Source: Pseudovirgaria hyperparasitica (taxonomy: Eukaryota; Ascomycota; Dothideomycetes; Acrospermales; Acrospermaceae). Taken from it: a DNA stretch of 64,000 bases. The notes beneath the pieces are model-generated. The model searched no databases and was not told where the DNA came from. It saw only the letters and a list, made by a program, of their open reading frames with translations. Both the position numbers and the translations under genes were made by a program. The stretch covers positions 248,001-312,000 of the forward strand of contig NW_022985555.1 of the NCBI RefSeq assembly GCF_010093815.1, written 5' to 3'. Positions 1 through 11,867 of the stretch are shown here, one piece after another; the stretch's first letter is position 1; every line of letters starts with the position of its first letter.

Positions 1-1177
1 CAACCTGTATAATACTCGTGTTACGTATCCACCAGAGCAAGGAAGTAGTCGCCAGCCAATGATATAAGAAGACTTTCAGAGATACATCAGATAGTTCGCG
101 TCATTCACGAGTTCGAAAAGAGTACTTGGGATATAATAGTAGACTTGAACTTGGGCAAAAAGACGTATAATAAATAGAACTAATAATCATAATAAACATG
201 ATCATAACCAGAGACATAAACATAAACATAATCGTAAACATGATCAAAATCATAATCAGAATCGTAATCATAATCATAATTGATGGTGATGATTAAAGGC
301 TGCTGCCACGAATTACATAGGTACGACACGTGACCAAGCACGGACTCTAGGTAATGAATAATATGGACGTGGGAGTCCAATACGACGGAACTATTGCGGA
401 TGACATGGCAACTCTAATAATAATCACCCATCATCGATCTTCCACCGGATTAGACGGAATGCAGCGAAACCTAATAACCTGTTGCACTATTACTAGCTGA
501 TACCTTAGTCGGGACAAAGCCCCGCTTCTAAGCTGCCGCATCTGCTTCTATATAGGCCTCGCTCTCGCCCGCGATCGCCCTCGGGTGTTTGCCTCTCGCC
601 TCTCGCCGACAAGCCACTATAACTAATTAGAATACGTACTGCCCCAGTAGTCGCCAAATGTGGCCGTCTGCTGTTGCTGCTGCTGCTTACTTACGATGCG
701 TTAATCATGAAAAGAGATGACAGCGAGCGAGAGAGAGTCTTGAGCAAGGAAACGACAAGGACCTCGACTTTGCCTGTAACAGCTACTGTTCCTGCTGCGT
801 GAGATCCGATCCCTAGCTGGTCTGTCCTGTCGTGTCTTTTACTCTCCGCCAGCCTGTAAGAATAGTCCACACACACACTCCTCTCCATTTGGACGGCTTG
901 AATTGGTTCCGCTTACAAGAGCCGTTAGCATTGTCTTCCAAGTGCATCTGCTACTCACTTCCCATCAAAACTCTTCTCCACCGCGCGCCACCCTCTTCGC
1001 ATCTCTCTGACCTCCCACCGTACCCTCGACATTCCTCTATTCTCCCGGAGCACGACCTTCTCTATCGTAATGTTGCCCGACTGAATCAATCGCTGAATAC
1101 CGACATACTTCTTTCCTCGGCTGCCCGCAAGGCCGCTCTCGCGCCATCTCCATTCGCTACTATATACTACATACACT
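1..1177. other. gene-free left edge and promoter region
   Basis: No coding region with recognisable protein features was found. Positions about 170-290 are an AT-rich run of imperfect cataat/cataaa repeats that keeps a reading frame open on the minus strand by composition alone. The last few hundred bases are pyrimidine-rich and probably hold the promoter and 5' UTR of the GH76 gene that starts at 1178. Confidence 0.5.
170..290. repeat. AT-rich cataat-type simple repeat
   Basis: Imperfect short-period repeat of cataat, cataaa and gatcat words. It explains the Tyr/Asp-rich minus-strand ORF over 180-380, which I do not accept as a gene. Confidence 0.6.
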
Positions 1178-2894
1178 ATGTTGGCCTCACGACTTTTACG
1201 TTATTTCGCTGCGGCGACCGCCTCATTACATATTGGTCATGTCAATGCGATAGACATGGATCCCGATGACCACAGTACGTGTTCCACCCTACTCCGGTGC
1301 TTGGGCGTTGTTGCCTGAGGTTTCGGTACGATGGCTATGCACGTCACCATCAGAACCGTCGGAGCCGAAGTCTTGGCATGCCGCGACCGCGATCACAGCA
1401 TACAACCGCCTTCGCCATCTCGCGCGACCATGCATTGCTGACTGCTTGCAGATAGTGTCAAAGCTGCTGCGTCGACCGTTGCTCATGGTCTCATGAGCTA
1501 TTACCATGGAAATGAATCTGGTCAGCCTGTTGGTTGGCTGCCAAGTCCTTACTACTGGTGGCTCGCCGGTGCCATGTTTGGAGAGGTCTGTCTTTGCGAG
1601 TTGTGCGCTACTGGGAGGCTTCAATGCTGACTGTGCATAGATGGTAGAATACTGGTACTATACCGGTGATGACACATACAATGATTTGGTCATTAAAGGC
1701 CTGCAGGCGCAGGTTGGCGATAACCAAGATTATGAGCCGCTGAATGTCACGAAACAGCTGGTGCGTCGCCTCATTCTTGCACAGAGTCATAGGCTACCTA
1801 CTAATTCAGATCGCAGGGCAACGATGACCAAGACTTCTGGGCATACGCTGTGCTCAGCGCTGCCGAGCTCAAGTTCCCCGATCCACCCCAAGGCCAGCCT
1901 TCGTGGCTTGCGCTCGCTCAAGCCGTCTTCAACAGGCAAATTTCGCGATGGGACGCCCAGACCTGTGGCGGAGGTCTGAGATGGCAGGTCTTTTCCTTCA
2001 ACACGGGTTACAATTACAAGAACAGTGTGTCGAACGGCGGCTTTTTTCAGCTCGCAGCACGTCTATACAGATACACTGGAAATCAAACTTATTATGATTG
2101 GGCTGAAAAGATGTACGATTGGATGGAGTCTTCCCCTCTCTTGACAAAAGACTTTCATGTCTATGATGGCACAACTACAGACAACAACTGTACCGACGCA
2201 GATCGTCATGAATGGTAAGCTACGACATAAATGCTCTTTTTGCTCCGGCACTAACCTCCCCAGGTCCTACAATGTTGGCATGATGATCGCAGGTTCCGCT
2301 TTCATCTACAACCACACGCAAGATGAAAAGTGGCTGAATAGGCTGAACGGATTCATCGATGTTTCCGACATTTTCTTTCCCTATAATGGCGTGAACACCG
2401 GCGGTCCGGTCCTTGTCGAAGTCGCATGCGAGATCATATCAACATGTAACAATGACCAGCCATCATTCAAAGGCTACCTAGCCCGCTGGATGGCCCTTGC
2501 CGCTCAACTCGTGCCGCAAACAGCAGATCGAATCCTGCCAAAACTACACTCTTCGGCAATCGGCGCAGCAGCACAGTGCTCTGGTGGAACAGACGGCGTG
2601 ACATGTGGTCGCCTATACAATCAAACTCAATGGGATGGTAAATATGGTGTAGGCGAACAAATGAGCTCGCTGGCGGTCATTATGACACTCTTAATCGACA
2701 CGCAAGCACCCCCTGTCACGGCCAACACCGGTGGCACAAGTGTGGGTAACCCGGCCGCTGGTACGAAGAACAACGATCCGACGAATCCGTACGCGAACAT
2801 GCCCATCACCACCGGCGATCGGGCAGGTGCAGGCATCTTGACAGCTATTATGCTGGCCCTCACGGTCGGTGGTGCGGTCTTCATGGCCAGTTGA
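1178..2894 (+). CDS. GPI-anchored GH76 mannosidase, Dfg5/Dcw1 family
   Basis: Five exons: 1178-1274, 1452-1585, 1641-1760, 1817-2214 and 2264-2894, giving 459 aa; every join has GT..AG ends and keeps frame. The family (glycoside hydrolase 76) acts at the plasma membrane and cell wall and is thought to move GPI-anchored proteins onto wall glucan. An N-terminal hydrophobic signal peptide is visible (about residues 1-24). The family blocks around S-P-Y-Y-W-W, the catalytic Asp pair in G-N-D-D-Q (residues 120-121) and R-H-E-W-S-Y-N are present. The C-terminus has a Ser/Thr/Asn-rich stretch followed by a hydrophobic tail of about 20 residues, typical of GPI attachment. I chose the start for its signal peptide and the clean splice into exon 2. 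Length fits the family. Several Dfg5/Dcw1 paralogues exist in moulds, so I give no exact symbol. Confidence 0.93.
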
Positions 2895-3343
2895 AGGCCT
2901 TGCTACGACACATGTAAATGTAGAAAAGCTGGGATATTGGTATCTTTCAACGAAGTGCATGAGACGCCCGATCACGAGGCGTCATTAATTATTGGTTTTT
3001 TGGTATACCTTGGGGGTTTTGCGCGCATCCTGCGCAGATTCGACTGCATTGATTGCTAGCATTCAGTATACATATATATGTTGTACACATGTGCATCACG
3101 AGCATGGCTCTGTGGAACTGTATATATTTGAGATGACGAAATACGAAATATGAAACGATCTAACAGGGCCCATCGCTCCTTCTTTGGTTCACGTTGAATG
3201 GATGGCAGCGGCGACCCAAATCGATGACAGGCCGCGTTTCACTCCTCTCTTTTCCTCATCTCCCTACCTTCAATGGTACCTACTTGGACAACTGTCATCG
3301 ATTTCCTTTCGGCCTATTGAAAACGTGTTTCTAGAGGCCGACC
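2895..3343. other. convergent intergenic region
   Basis: Lies between the 3' ends of the GH76 gene (+) and the DJ-1/PfpI gene (-). It should contain both 3' UTRs. No further gene is seen. Confidence 0.5.
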
Positions 3344-4241
3344 CTATTCTGGCTGTGGCTGCGGCTGCACAACGCCCCAACGCTCCGCGAACGGGTCGTT
3401 ACTCGCATCAGTATTCCTCACATACTCCACTCCATCCGCAAGCTCCTGCGCCATGTCATCGCCATACATTGCCGCCACGAACGCATACGTCACGTCGATC
3501 CCGGCCGCAACGCCCGACGAGGACCATATCTTGCCGTCCGTCACCCAGCGCGCCTTTGCGACCCAGTGTACTGCCGGGCCTTGCGATGTTGCCTGTGGAA
3601 TTTTACTTGTTTGATGTGGTGTTGTCGGGTTTGCGGGGCAGTGGGATTGATGGACGGACATGGGCAAGGCAGGGGGTAGATACGGGAAGAGGAAGAGAAG
3701 GAAGAGAGAAAGAACGAAAGAAAGAAAGAGGAATACACACCCACGTCCAGGCCTTTTTGTTCGTCGTCGCGCGCCGTCCATTCAGCACGCCCGTCTTCGC
3801 TACCAACGCACTGCCCGTGCACACCGTGACCAGATACTGCAGCTGCGGAAACACATCCGCGACAAACTGCACTGCGGGCGCGATGTTGGCGGCGTCGCGC
3901 GTGCCGCTGCCGCCGGGCACGAGTAGTACTTCGATGTCTGAGGGTGCAGTGGCGAAGGTGTGCGTTGGCAGGATGGCTTCGCTGAATGCGGAGGCGTCGG
4001 AGGTGTTAGTGCTGACCGGGTCCATTGTGGCAGCGAGGAGGGATAGGGAGAGGGGATGGGTGCGGGAAAGGGTGTTGAGGATGTCGAGAGGTCCGAAGAC
4101 GTCCAGGGCTTGGAAGCCTGGGAAGAGGACGACGGCGTATTTGGTGGGTGGTGGTGTAGTGGATGTTGATGGCGATGCCATTGTTGTGGTCGGGAAGGGT
4201 AACATAGCGAGGAATATGCTGTTGAGAAGGGCGAGTCTCAT
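3344..4241 (-). CDS. DJ-1/PfpI family protein (ThiJ-like)
   Basis: Two exons, 4241-3741 and 3592-3344, predict 249 aa. The intron (3740-3593) is polypyrimidine-rich on the coding strand, which lets the exon 1 frame run on well into it. The protein has a short hydrophobic N-terminus that could be a signal peptide, then the class I glutamine-amidotransferase-like fold: Y-A-V-V-L-F-P-G-F near the start, D-I-E-V-L-L-V-P-G-G, and the nucleophile elbow V-T-V-C-T-G-S with its cysteine. After the join comes W-V-T-D-G-K-I-W-S-S-S-G-V-A-A-G-I-D, the usual DJ-1/PfpI end of the core. Such fungal proteins are variously annotated as isonitrile hydratase-like, glyoxalase-like or transcriptional-regulator-like, so the substrate is not predictable. 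Length fits the family. Confidence 0.9.
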
Positions 4242-5919
4242 GGTATATGGTGAGAAGGAGTAAGGGAGAGTAGACTGGTAGTTTGTAAATCCGACAGCAG
4301 ACGGAGTATAATATCAGACAAAATGTCTTTGAAATGCCGGAAAGACGAGAATGTGGATATAGAGACACACGCAGACACACACACAAGATGCGCTGAACCG
4401 ATCCAGATATGATCAAGAAAAAGGCAAAACCAACAATCAACCAAAAACTCGGCGCTGACAGGCCCTACATACACACATATATACCTACGGATCCATCCGG
4501 AAACATATCGGTGAAGCTGATCAGCACCGCCGTAAGTAGAAAGATGGATGCTGCCATCCATTCAATGGGATCCATCCATCCATCCATCCCCGACGCGGGA
4601 ACCCCATCCATCAGATCCCATCATCCATCACACCTCCCTTCCTCACATTAAACTCGAAGGATCACACACACACACACATCCAACCAAGGTCGCCAGCTAA
4701 ATCCCAAACCGGCAACATTTCCAGCGCAAATGCTCTCACGAGCCGAGCACGGCATGGCATGGCATGGCACATGTTTGATGACTATCAATCAACCTTTTAT
4801 CTAATTAGTATGCATCCATGCATACATGAGATATATAACGTTCAATCCATGTAGAATCAACTCATGATCGTCGTCGGAATTGCACACACGTATCATACAC
4901 ACACAAACCCACATACACACACACACACACACCCCCAAAGCCGAAAGCACGTCATTCTGAATAAATAAATACCAAGCAAGCAGCACACACACTTGTCAAA
5001 ACACCATCTATCGTCGCCTCCCCTTTTCCTCATTACAGTATACTACTATACTACCACTGTACATGAGGACCATAGGTGGTGGTAGTAAGCAGAAGCAGTA
5101 AGCACACATTCATTTGCCCTTACAAATCAGCCCTGCTATCGACATTCATCATATCATACTCTAGAATTACAGATGGGTTTGACCTAATGAAGTTTTTTAT
5201 GTGTGGGGAAAGTATGTTCTTTTGGGCATGGAGAGAGGGAAGGAAGGAACCCAGGGAGAAATGGGCCTCTTTTGAGGTCATTGACGACACGACTAAATTA
5301 TGCGATGGTTAGCGCTGTTAGGCAAAGCAGTGCTTCTTAGATTCAAGGAGTGCATATGCACATCTCAGCAGGTCACTATGCGGTGCGACTGGCAAGTGAC
5401 AATAGACCATTCATTCTTAGGACGCCAGCATCCTTAATGCAATGAAATGTCGTGGATGGCGCAGTCTGGGCAAATGGTATTAAATCAGGGAACCTCGAAG
5501 ACAAATATAACACAACCGTCTTCTCGTCCCTGTCGCTGACAGTCCTCGTTTAATTACTATTTGCTACATGCTCTGATCAAAAGTAGGGTAATAGTATTGA
5601 AGGTGAAGTAAGACAAATGAAAAAGCGTTTGTAGGGGGTCCGAGATCGAGGTCTGGTAACAGCCGAGCCAGCGCCCGACCAACGAACGATTATCGATGGG
5701 TGTGTGGGAAGGTATAAGATGTTCTCGCGGTTTTGTCGTTCATTACAAAGGGATACCAGCTTCGTGAAACACCAGGCTCCAGCGCCTATCTCCAAATCTT
5801 CGACACCGATGACACTTCTGGATGCTGGCCAGAATGCCTAGAGACAAGGTGCTGATTCATAGAAGGCCTTCTTTCGCACACCCGGTATGTTCTTGTCCAC
5901 TTCGCGTTGACATCGAGTC
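4242..5919. other. gene-free stretch with microsatellites
   Basis: About 1.7 kb between the divergent start of the DJ-1 gene and the 3' end of the septin gene. It holds catc repeats near 4565-4595 and ca/cacac repeats near 4660-4680 and 4885-4935. The short ORFs here have no protein-like features. The segment nearest 5900 is probably septin 3' UTR. Confidence 0.5.
4885..4935. repeat. CA dinucleotide microsatellite
   Basis: Interrupted (ca)n tract in non-coding DNA. It creates an artificial Val/Cys-rich ORF on the minus strand. Confidence 0.7.
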
Positions 5920-7433
5920 TTAAGCTGGGGTCTCGCTGTCTACGGTGGTCGAATCTTGGTCGATAAATCCACTCTGCTCTCGATGCATGCGAGCTTCAAT
6001 CTCCTTTAGTTGACTCTCGCGCGCAAGAAGTTCCTGTCTCTTCTCATTGATCTCGCGCTGAACCTTAACCTCTATTTCACGGAGCTTCTCCTCCTCGCGG
6101 CGAAGCTGCTCTTCCTTCAGGCGAACCGATTGCGAAGCGAGATCTTCGGGGTTCATTGATGAGTCCCTACGTAGACAATTAGCATAGTAATGTGGGTTGC
6201 AACGGAACGTCAACTTACGCAGCAGCACCACCTTCGACGCTCTTGCTGAGTTTCTCGGTACGGTAATTCTCGTACAGGAAGTCGTGGGTAATCTCCTTGA
6301 GGTCGGCGAGATGGCTGTGAAGAAGTGCACTCCGGACAGCTAAAAAGTCAGAGTGCCTTGGATTGTCGACTTCGACGATGCCCCATGGGTACTGTCGCGC
6401 GCGGACCCGCTTCCCTCCAACCTCGACAATGTCTTCAGAGCCGACAATGGCAAATGGCATCAGTCCCCTGAGCTCTGCGTTTTCTTCGACGGTGTCCTCG
6501 TCATCCTCCTCGATGTCATAAGGGAAGTTGTACACCGGAATTCGGTAGTGCTCAATATCTTCCATAACAAGCTTCTTCGACTCGGCAAGCTCTGCCGGTG
6601 TCAGAGCGTCTGCTTTACCGATGACGGGGATGACGTTAACGCGTGGTGAAAGCCGCTTCATCAGCTCGATATCGAGTTCTCGGAGGCTGTATTGTGATCA
6701 GTAGGTCATCAAAACTGCAGTCTATACAAACGTACCCATGACCAGTAGGTGTGATGAAATACAGGAGTACGTGTACTCTGTTATCACGGAATCTTGGGTT
6801 ACGCTTGATTCTCGACTCTTCAGCGAGAATGTCATCATATTGGCGTTCGAGATAGCCGACGATTTCAGAAAAGCTGACATGTGTGAGTTTGATCCCATCA
6901 TTATGGTATTCAACATACCTGGCCTCATTGTCAATTTGATCACCGAATCCAGGTGTATCGACAATGGTGAGGGAGATGCGTGTGCCTTCTTCATCAAGCT
7001 CTAGTTCTGTGGAGATTCTTAGCGACTTCTTATGATGTCGGTTCCTCGTTCTGGATACGTACCAACAGTGATGGGCTTGATCTTGACGCCTTCCTCAATG
7101 TGTGCAGTGGTCGGGTCATCAGTGTCCTTGTGCTGAAGGACCTTCTTTCCGCAAAGCGTGTTCACGAAAGTGGTGCGGCCTACAGATCAATTAGTATTCG
7201 TAGCCCTGAGCGGATCGCAGACATGTCTGCGCTGGGGAATCACGAACCCGTGCCTGAAGCACCGCACACCATCAGACAGAACTGAATCCCCTTCTTGACA
7301 TTCTTCTTCCTGCGAATCTTGATCTGAATGAATGCATTGTTAGCACTGAGCTTTCATGACGATGAGATGGCGGCGCGCTGAGAAGTGAATGAAGGACCGA
7401 GCTCAGGAGAGCGGAGCGACTAACAGCATTCAT
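5920..7433 (-). CDS. aspA: septin, Cdc11/AspA type
   Basis: Seven exons: 7433-7425, 7323-7248, 7179-7063, 7006-6919, 6873-6736, 6686-6219 and 6166-5920, giving 380 aa. Exon 1 encodes only Met-Asn-Ala. Septins polymerise into hetero-oligomeric filaments at septa and growth sites. Seen: a basic patch I-K-I-R-R-K-K before the core, a G1 loop G-A-S-G-T-G-R-T-T (residues 24-32) with Arg in place of the usual Lys, G3 D-T-P-G-F-G-D, G4 G-K-A-D, the septin unique element before the C-terminus, and a final charged coiled coil of about 80 residues. The P-loop Arg followed by F-V-N-T-L-C-G is the Cdc11-type pattern and the length matches Aspergillus AspA, so the subgroup is inferred from motif memory, not from a tree. 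Confidence 0.93.
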
Positions 7434-8047
7434 TGTGACGGTATGAAGGAGACGATTCGATGTCAAGCGGTATTACTAGATGCAGCGACTCTGATCGAAT
7501 GCCTCGGGACTTAAACCGTGGCGAAATAGAATGGGGAGAAAGGGTGGTGGTATCGAGGTGTTGACAATCGGAGGTGAAGCCAAAAAGTTGTTCCTGCCTC
7601 CCTTCTGTCCCCATGGTCAAGGGGCTCGCTAAAGCACGACCCCCTTGCTGCCTTTCCCATCAAGGTCAAGCTTGCTTGCTCGGCCCAACTTTTATCCAGC
7701 TCAGGGTCTGGTCGTTCTTGCTAATTAGTTGAACCCACGCTTCATTACAAGCTGCGTGACATGCCCTCAGTCGCCAGTCTTCAACGGCACTCCACATGAT
7801 GCCACGACACAGTTTGTCTTGAACTTCGTTATCTTACATAGCCCTTCTAATGACAAACATCCAGTACAATAGGAATACAATACCTTCGAGCCCCGAACCT
7901 CCAATATGCCTGTGATGCTCCGCGCTGCCCGCCGTTACAATACTACCCTTGCGGACGTACAGCTACAACGTCCCTTCTATCTCTCGGCCTTCCCTTGATC
8001 TCGCCACATAACCTCCCGCAAGCTTTGCGTAGAACTCTCTATTCAAG
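7434..8047. promoter_or_regulatory. divergent promoter region, septin / PROPPIN
   Basis: About 610 bases between the septin start (-) and the PROPPIN start (+). It must carry both promoters. No defined binding site is claimed. Confidence 0.5.
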
Positions 8048-9377
8048 ATGGACACTAGACGGGTCATAGACGAGTCCACAGGTCCAGTTGCACTATCAGT
8101 TGCATTTAATGCAAGTCGCAGCTATTTCTCAGTGGCTTTGGACACAGGCTTCCAAGGTCCGTCGAGAATGCTGTCTGCACTAGCGCAGACTCTAATGTTG
8201 CATAGTATACAAATCAGAGACATGCGAGCTGGACAAGACGCGAGGTGAGACTTGCTGAAGAAGGAGCGCCAGCGACGCAATATGCTGCTAACAGCACCGT
8301 GGTCAGATTTTGGTTCAGGCTTGGCTGCTGCTGAGATGCTGGGACAGTCGAGCATCTTAGCTCTCGTTGGTGGTGGAAGGCAGCCCAAATTCCCCCAGAA
8401 CAAGGTAGGATAGAGCTGTAGGTATCGACATTCAGTTCCCTGACTGTTTATAGGCTGTTATCTGGGATGATCTGAAAGAAAAGACACCAATCACTCTAGA
8501 ATTCCGAAGCCCCGTCCAACGCGTTCGGATATCGCGATCTCATCTCGTGGTAGTACTCTTGAATAGCGTTAATCTGTATAAGCTTGCGTCTCCTCCCCAG
8601 AAACTCGCAACGTTCGATACAGCAAACAACCCGTATGGCTTGTGCTGTCTCGGAGAGCAACTCATGGTGTTCCCGGGACGAACACCAGGTCAGATACAGC
8701 TCGTCAGACTCAGCAATAACCTAGTCAGCATCATTCCTGCGCATAGTTCTCAGCTGAGCGCATTAGATCTGAGTGCAGATGGTGAAATACTTGCGACTGC
8801 AAGTGAGCAAGGGACTCTGATTCGTGTCTGGGCAACAACGAGTTCCAGCAAATTGGCAGAGCTTCGACGTGGTGTAGAGCAAGCTGTGATCTTCTCCATA
8901 GCGATCTCTCCATCGAACACCATGCTTGCTGTAACATCGGACAAATCGACATTGCATATCTTTGATCTGCCTGGCGCAGCAAACTCTTCAAGTTCACGGC
9001 CGACCGAAAGCATGAGTGGTGGTGAGAGCGCTACAGATGTAGAAGGCCCAACAAAATCCAAGTGGGGTATGTTATCAAAGGTACCCTTCATGCCCAGAGT
9101 CTTCTCAGACAGCTACTCGTTTGCGAATGCGCGTTTTGAAATAGGAGACGAGCCGACAGCCCTTGCTGGAAGTTTACGTCTAGGAGGCTCGAATGCATCA
9201 CTACCAAGTCTTTCAGGTCGGCGGACGCCGAAGGGCGTCATTGGTTGGTTGAGTGAATCTGTGCTGGTCGTGATCGGCGCAGGCCAAGATGCACGATGGG
9301 AGAAATTTTTGGTAGGACCTGCTGCCGATGGTACGCGGGTGTGCTGGAGAGATGGGTGGAGACGATATCTCAAATGA
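8048..9377 (+). CDS. hsv2: PROPPIN WD40 protein, Hsv2/WIPI3-4-like
   Basis: Four exons, 8048-8156, 8206-8244, 8307-8404 and 8454-9377, give 389 aa. PROPPINs are seven-bladed beta-propellers that bind PI3P and PI(3,5)P2 on autophagic, endosomal and vacuolar membranes. Seen: an N-terminal blade with A-L-D-T-G-F, the family block [21 protein letters not shown], an S-A-D-G..A-T-A-S-E-Q-G-T-L-I-R-V-W blade, and the phosphoinositide-binding motif L-R-R-G (F-R-R-G in most relatives) directly after it. The 39-base exon 2 was found by restoring the conserved V-Y-K-S-E-T-C-E-L-D segment; a stop just before its acceptor fixes the boundary. The Ser-rich loop after the sixth blade resembles the membrane-inserting loop. 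It is closer to Hsv2 than to Atg18 by the compact loops, but this is inference. Confidence 0.9.
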
Positions 9378-9596
9378 CTGCTCCTGCTAATCTGTAGTGT
9401 GGAGACCGCTTGTTGGTAATGCGAGGTGCGGCAGTATTACTTCAGTTACCTAGACTGTTGTTGCACACGCTTCTATGCTTCGAAATTCAATCTTTTCAGG
9501 TTTTGAAATGTACATATATTGTGTTCGAGATGCGAGACTGAGTATTACGTACTACGAAGTAACATTCAGGAATTGTATATACCAATAATTCATTCT

Positions 9597-9959
9597 CTAC
9601 TTCTTCTCGGTCTCCTCTCCCAGTGTCTTATTCACATTCCCTCCGATAGCCCCTTCTTTGGTAAAGTTCTTCCCAATCGCCCCTTTACTTGACAGCGGAC
9701 CCCCGATTCCCTCACCAAGCTGTCCGACCACACCATCCGCTACGTGTCCGATTAGCACCATATCCTGACTCCCCTGTCACTGTATCTGCAACTTACCCTC
9801 GAACTGCTTTCCAATGGCACCACCTGCATTGAACAGCGGCTTGCCTTGCGCGGCCGTGTCGTCCGTAATTTTGTCAGACATGGTGTTTGTATGCGGAGAT
9901 TGAATTGCTGCGGGTTCAGGCTTGCTGAAGCGGTTCTCGAGACTGTGGAGAAGTTCCAT
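9597..9959 (-). CDS. small glycine-rich repeat protein, unknown function
   Basis: Two exons, 9959-9797 and 9739-9597, give 101 aa from the upstream Met; starting at the internal Met (9881, M-S-D-K-I-T-D-D) gives 75 aa and may be the real start. The protein has three spaced copies of a G-A-I-G-K/G-x-F/V motif (G-G-A-I-G-K-Q-F, K-G-A-I-G-K-N-F, E-G-A-I-G-G-N-V) and a charged C-terminus E-E-T-E-K-K. Similar short proteins with repeated G-A-I-G-K motifs occur widely in moulds without a known role. No signal peptide or membrane segment is evident. Confidence 0.72.
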
Positions 9960-10113
9960 TGTGAATGCAAGAGTCTACTGGGGATGGCCGTTCAGAGCTG
10001 TGGAGAGGTGTAGAACAGTGATGTTTGGGTGTGGTTGTCACTAGTGCGTCATAGATTCTCGTCACAATGTATGACGTTGGGATATGGAAGTGCTTGGAGG
10101 GTAGGTAGTAGTG

Positions 10114-10583
10114 TTATTGTGCAAGTATGTATCGTGGATCATAAGAGTTGAGTATTTGCTCTAGACAAGACTCGAGTCTACATTTCGTATTAGACCTTTT
10201 CTTCTGTTGGGTTGGGAGGGCGTAGAAGTCCTCGGGGACGTCGAAGAGGCTGTATGCGTCTTTGGGGAATGTGTTTCCATCGAACTTGGTGCTTTCGAGG
10301 TCGTCGACCATAGCATTGGACCTGTGGTTATTTGTTACAGCCAATTTGTTCGATGATGATGATGATGGAAGATGATGATGGAAGATGATGATGGAAGATG
10401 TCCTTTCGCATCTCGGATATCCAGGTAGAAGAATCCAACTTCACAACATGCTTTCCATAATCTGTCCAGCTCCTGCTCCTCTCCATTACGGAGTTTCTCT
10501 AATGATAATCGCAACAGGGGTGCTGTTGGCACATCAGTTGGAAATGGTGGTAGACCGGGGAAGTCTAATGCATCCGAACTCAT
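10114..10583 (-). pseudogene. 5' fragment of a 2-oxoglutarate/Fe(II) dioxygenase-like gene
   Basis: An ORF from 10583 encodes an N-terminal DIOX_N-like region: a Pro/Leu-rich start, then L-W-K-A-C-C-E-V-G-F-F-Y-L-D, characteristic of isopenicillin-N-synthase-like dioxygenases. Past a likely intron (acceptor near 10322) the reading continues with S-L-F-D-V-P-E-D-F-Y-A-L-P-T-Q-Q-K, again typical of the domain, then loses similarity and stops at 10114. The catalytic jelly-roll with its H-x-D and H ligands and the R-x-S motif is absent, and only about 150 bases separate the end from the next gene. The sequence just inside the intron is expanded by gat/atc triplet repeats. It is best read as a truncated relic. 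Confidence 0.65.
10340..10402. repeat. GAT-type microsatellite in the dioxygenase fragment
   Basis: Runs of gatgat and a repeated gatgatgatggaa unit. On the minus strand it reads as Ser, Ile and His runs at the end of the first exon. Confidence 0.7.
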
Positions 10584-11867
10584 GATATACTGGGTAAGGA
10601 GCTATCATGTATGAAAGCTTAGATCTGCTAGGAGCTTTGCCCGGACTCGCAGTGTTCAAGTAGTGAATCAGCATTTGCTCTCATGCTAATCATATATCAG
10701 TTTCATGTCAGCGTGATCAACCAGAAGGAATACTGGAAGCTTGACCCGGCACGGAACTATGTCATCTCGGCTGTGTTCCCTCGTTGTGTTGTAACTTTAG
10801 TGATGTGATGCACATGTCGGAGAATCATATATCACTACAATGTGCCTCTTGTTGCATGCTTCAAAGCTGTGATGATGCGCACAGCGAAAAATTCTTGAAC
10901 CCTTGTCGTGATGCTGGACCTGCTTCAATCGTTCTTGATGACATGGTAGGTATCGACTTCAGCGTTAGGCACAGCAGCAAAACTCCCCTTGCGTTGTCTC
11001 CAGGTCGAAGAGGACACTGGTGAAGATGAGGGTGCGAGTCCTCAATTGTTACTCGTCGCGTCCAACAAGCTTGAAGCAGAGAAGGATGTCGGAGATGGTC
11101 ATTGCTTGGTCCAGGCCTGGAGCGTGAAGCTGAAAGACCCCACGATGGTGATGCGAGGTGAATGATTGGTGCGGTCCCGCCTTCGCCGAGGGAACGACGC
11201 CTAGTACGAGAGATAGGGTGGTCGTGACTTATTATACGCAGTGTTCCGGCTAGAATTGTGGGGGGACCGACCAAGCTGTCACAGCCGCTGTCGCAGTGAA
11301 AAAGGGCGTCCCCCTGCCTGTCCTGCCTGTCGGAGCTGCCCCGCCCAACCCCCAGGGAGCCGCGGTTAAGATGGCCCTGACAGCCCATAATAGCCCCTAA
11401 TAGCCCATGATAGCCCCCCATGTCAATCAATCTGTCGGCAGCTCAAGCCCCCCAAGCTCTAGCGTTTGTGCTGCCCTTTTGCCTTATCAGGGGCAGGCAC
11501 TCAGGCATTTCTCAGGCACTCTCAGGGCGCAACATGGGCATACAGCTCCCCCCCAAAAGTTGCCTCCTTGCAGCCTGACGGCCCTGACCACCACTGACGA
11601 TCCCCACAGAAAAACACCTCCAACAGCTGCACTGCCAAAATAATCCTCGCCTTGCTTCTGGTCCCTATCTTCAACCCTCTCACCGCCCAGCTTCAATCTT
11701 GTTGTCTCCTTCGTTTCCCCTCCCCTCCGCATTGTCTGCTCCTCCTACCACCTCGCCATCGCCTCCTCGTCGCTCGTTATTGTGCCTTGCTCAATCACTC
11801 TCGCCCGCCAATGTCTAGTCGTTCCTGAGCTAGTTACCCCCCTAAAAGTGCTGCGATTTTTCTGGCC
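10584..11867. other. gene-free stretch before ceramide synthase
   Basis: About 1.3 kb. ORFs on both strands (for example 10861-11430 on minus) show no protein family features. Part of 10980-11160 on plus reads as a plausible peptide but lacks a start or domain. Positions 11380-11420 hold three close repeats of a tagccc-type word. From 11440 on the sequence is C/T-rich and probably the lag1 promoter and 5' UTR. Confidence 0.45.

Noticed and set aside
5440-5510. tRNA-like A-box word (tggcgcagtctggg)
   Set aside because: No matching B-box or acceptor stem follows.
10861-11430. 189-aa minus-strand ORF upstream of lag1
   Set aside because: No domain or family resemblance, biased composition, and it lies in probable promoter sequence.
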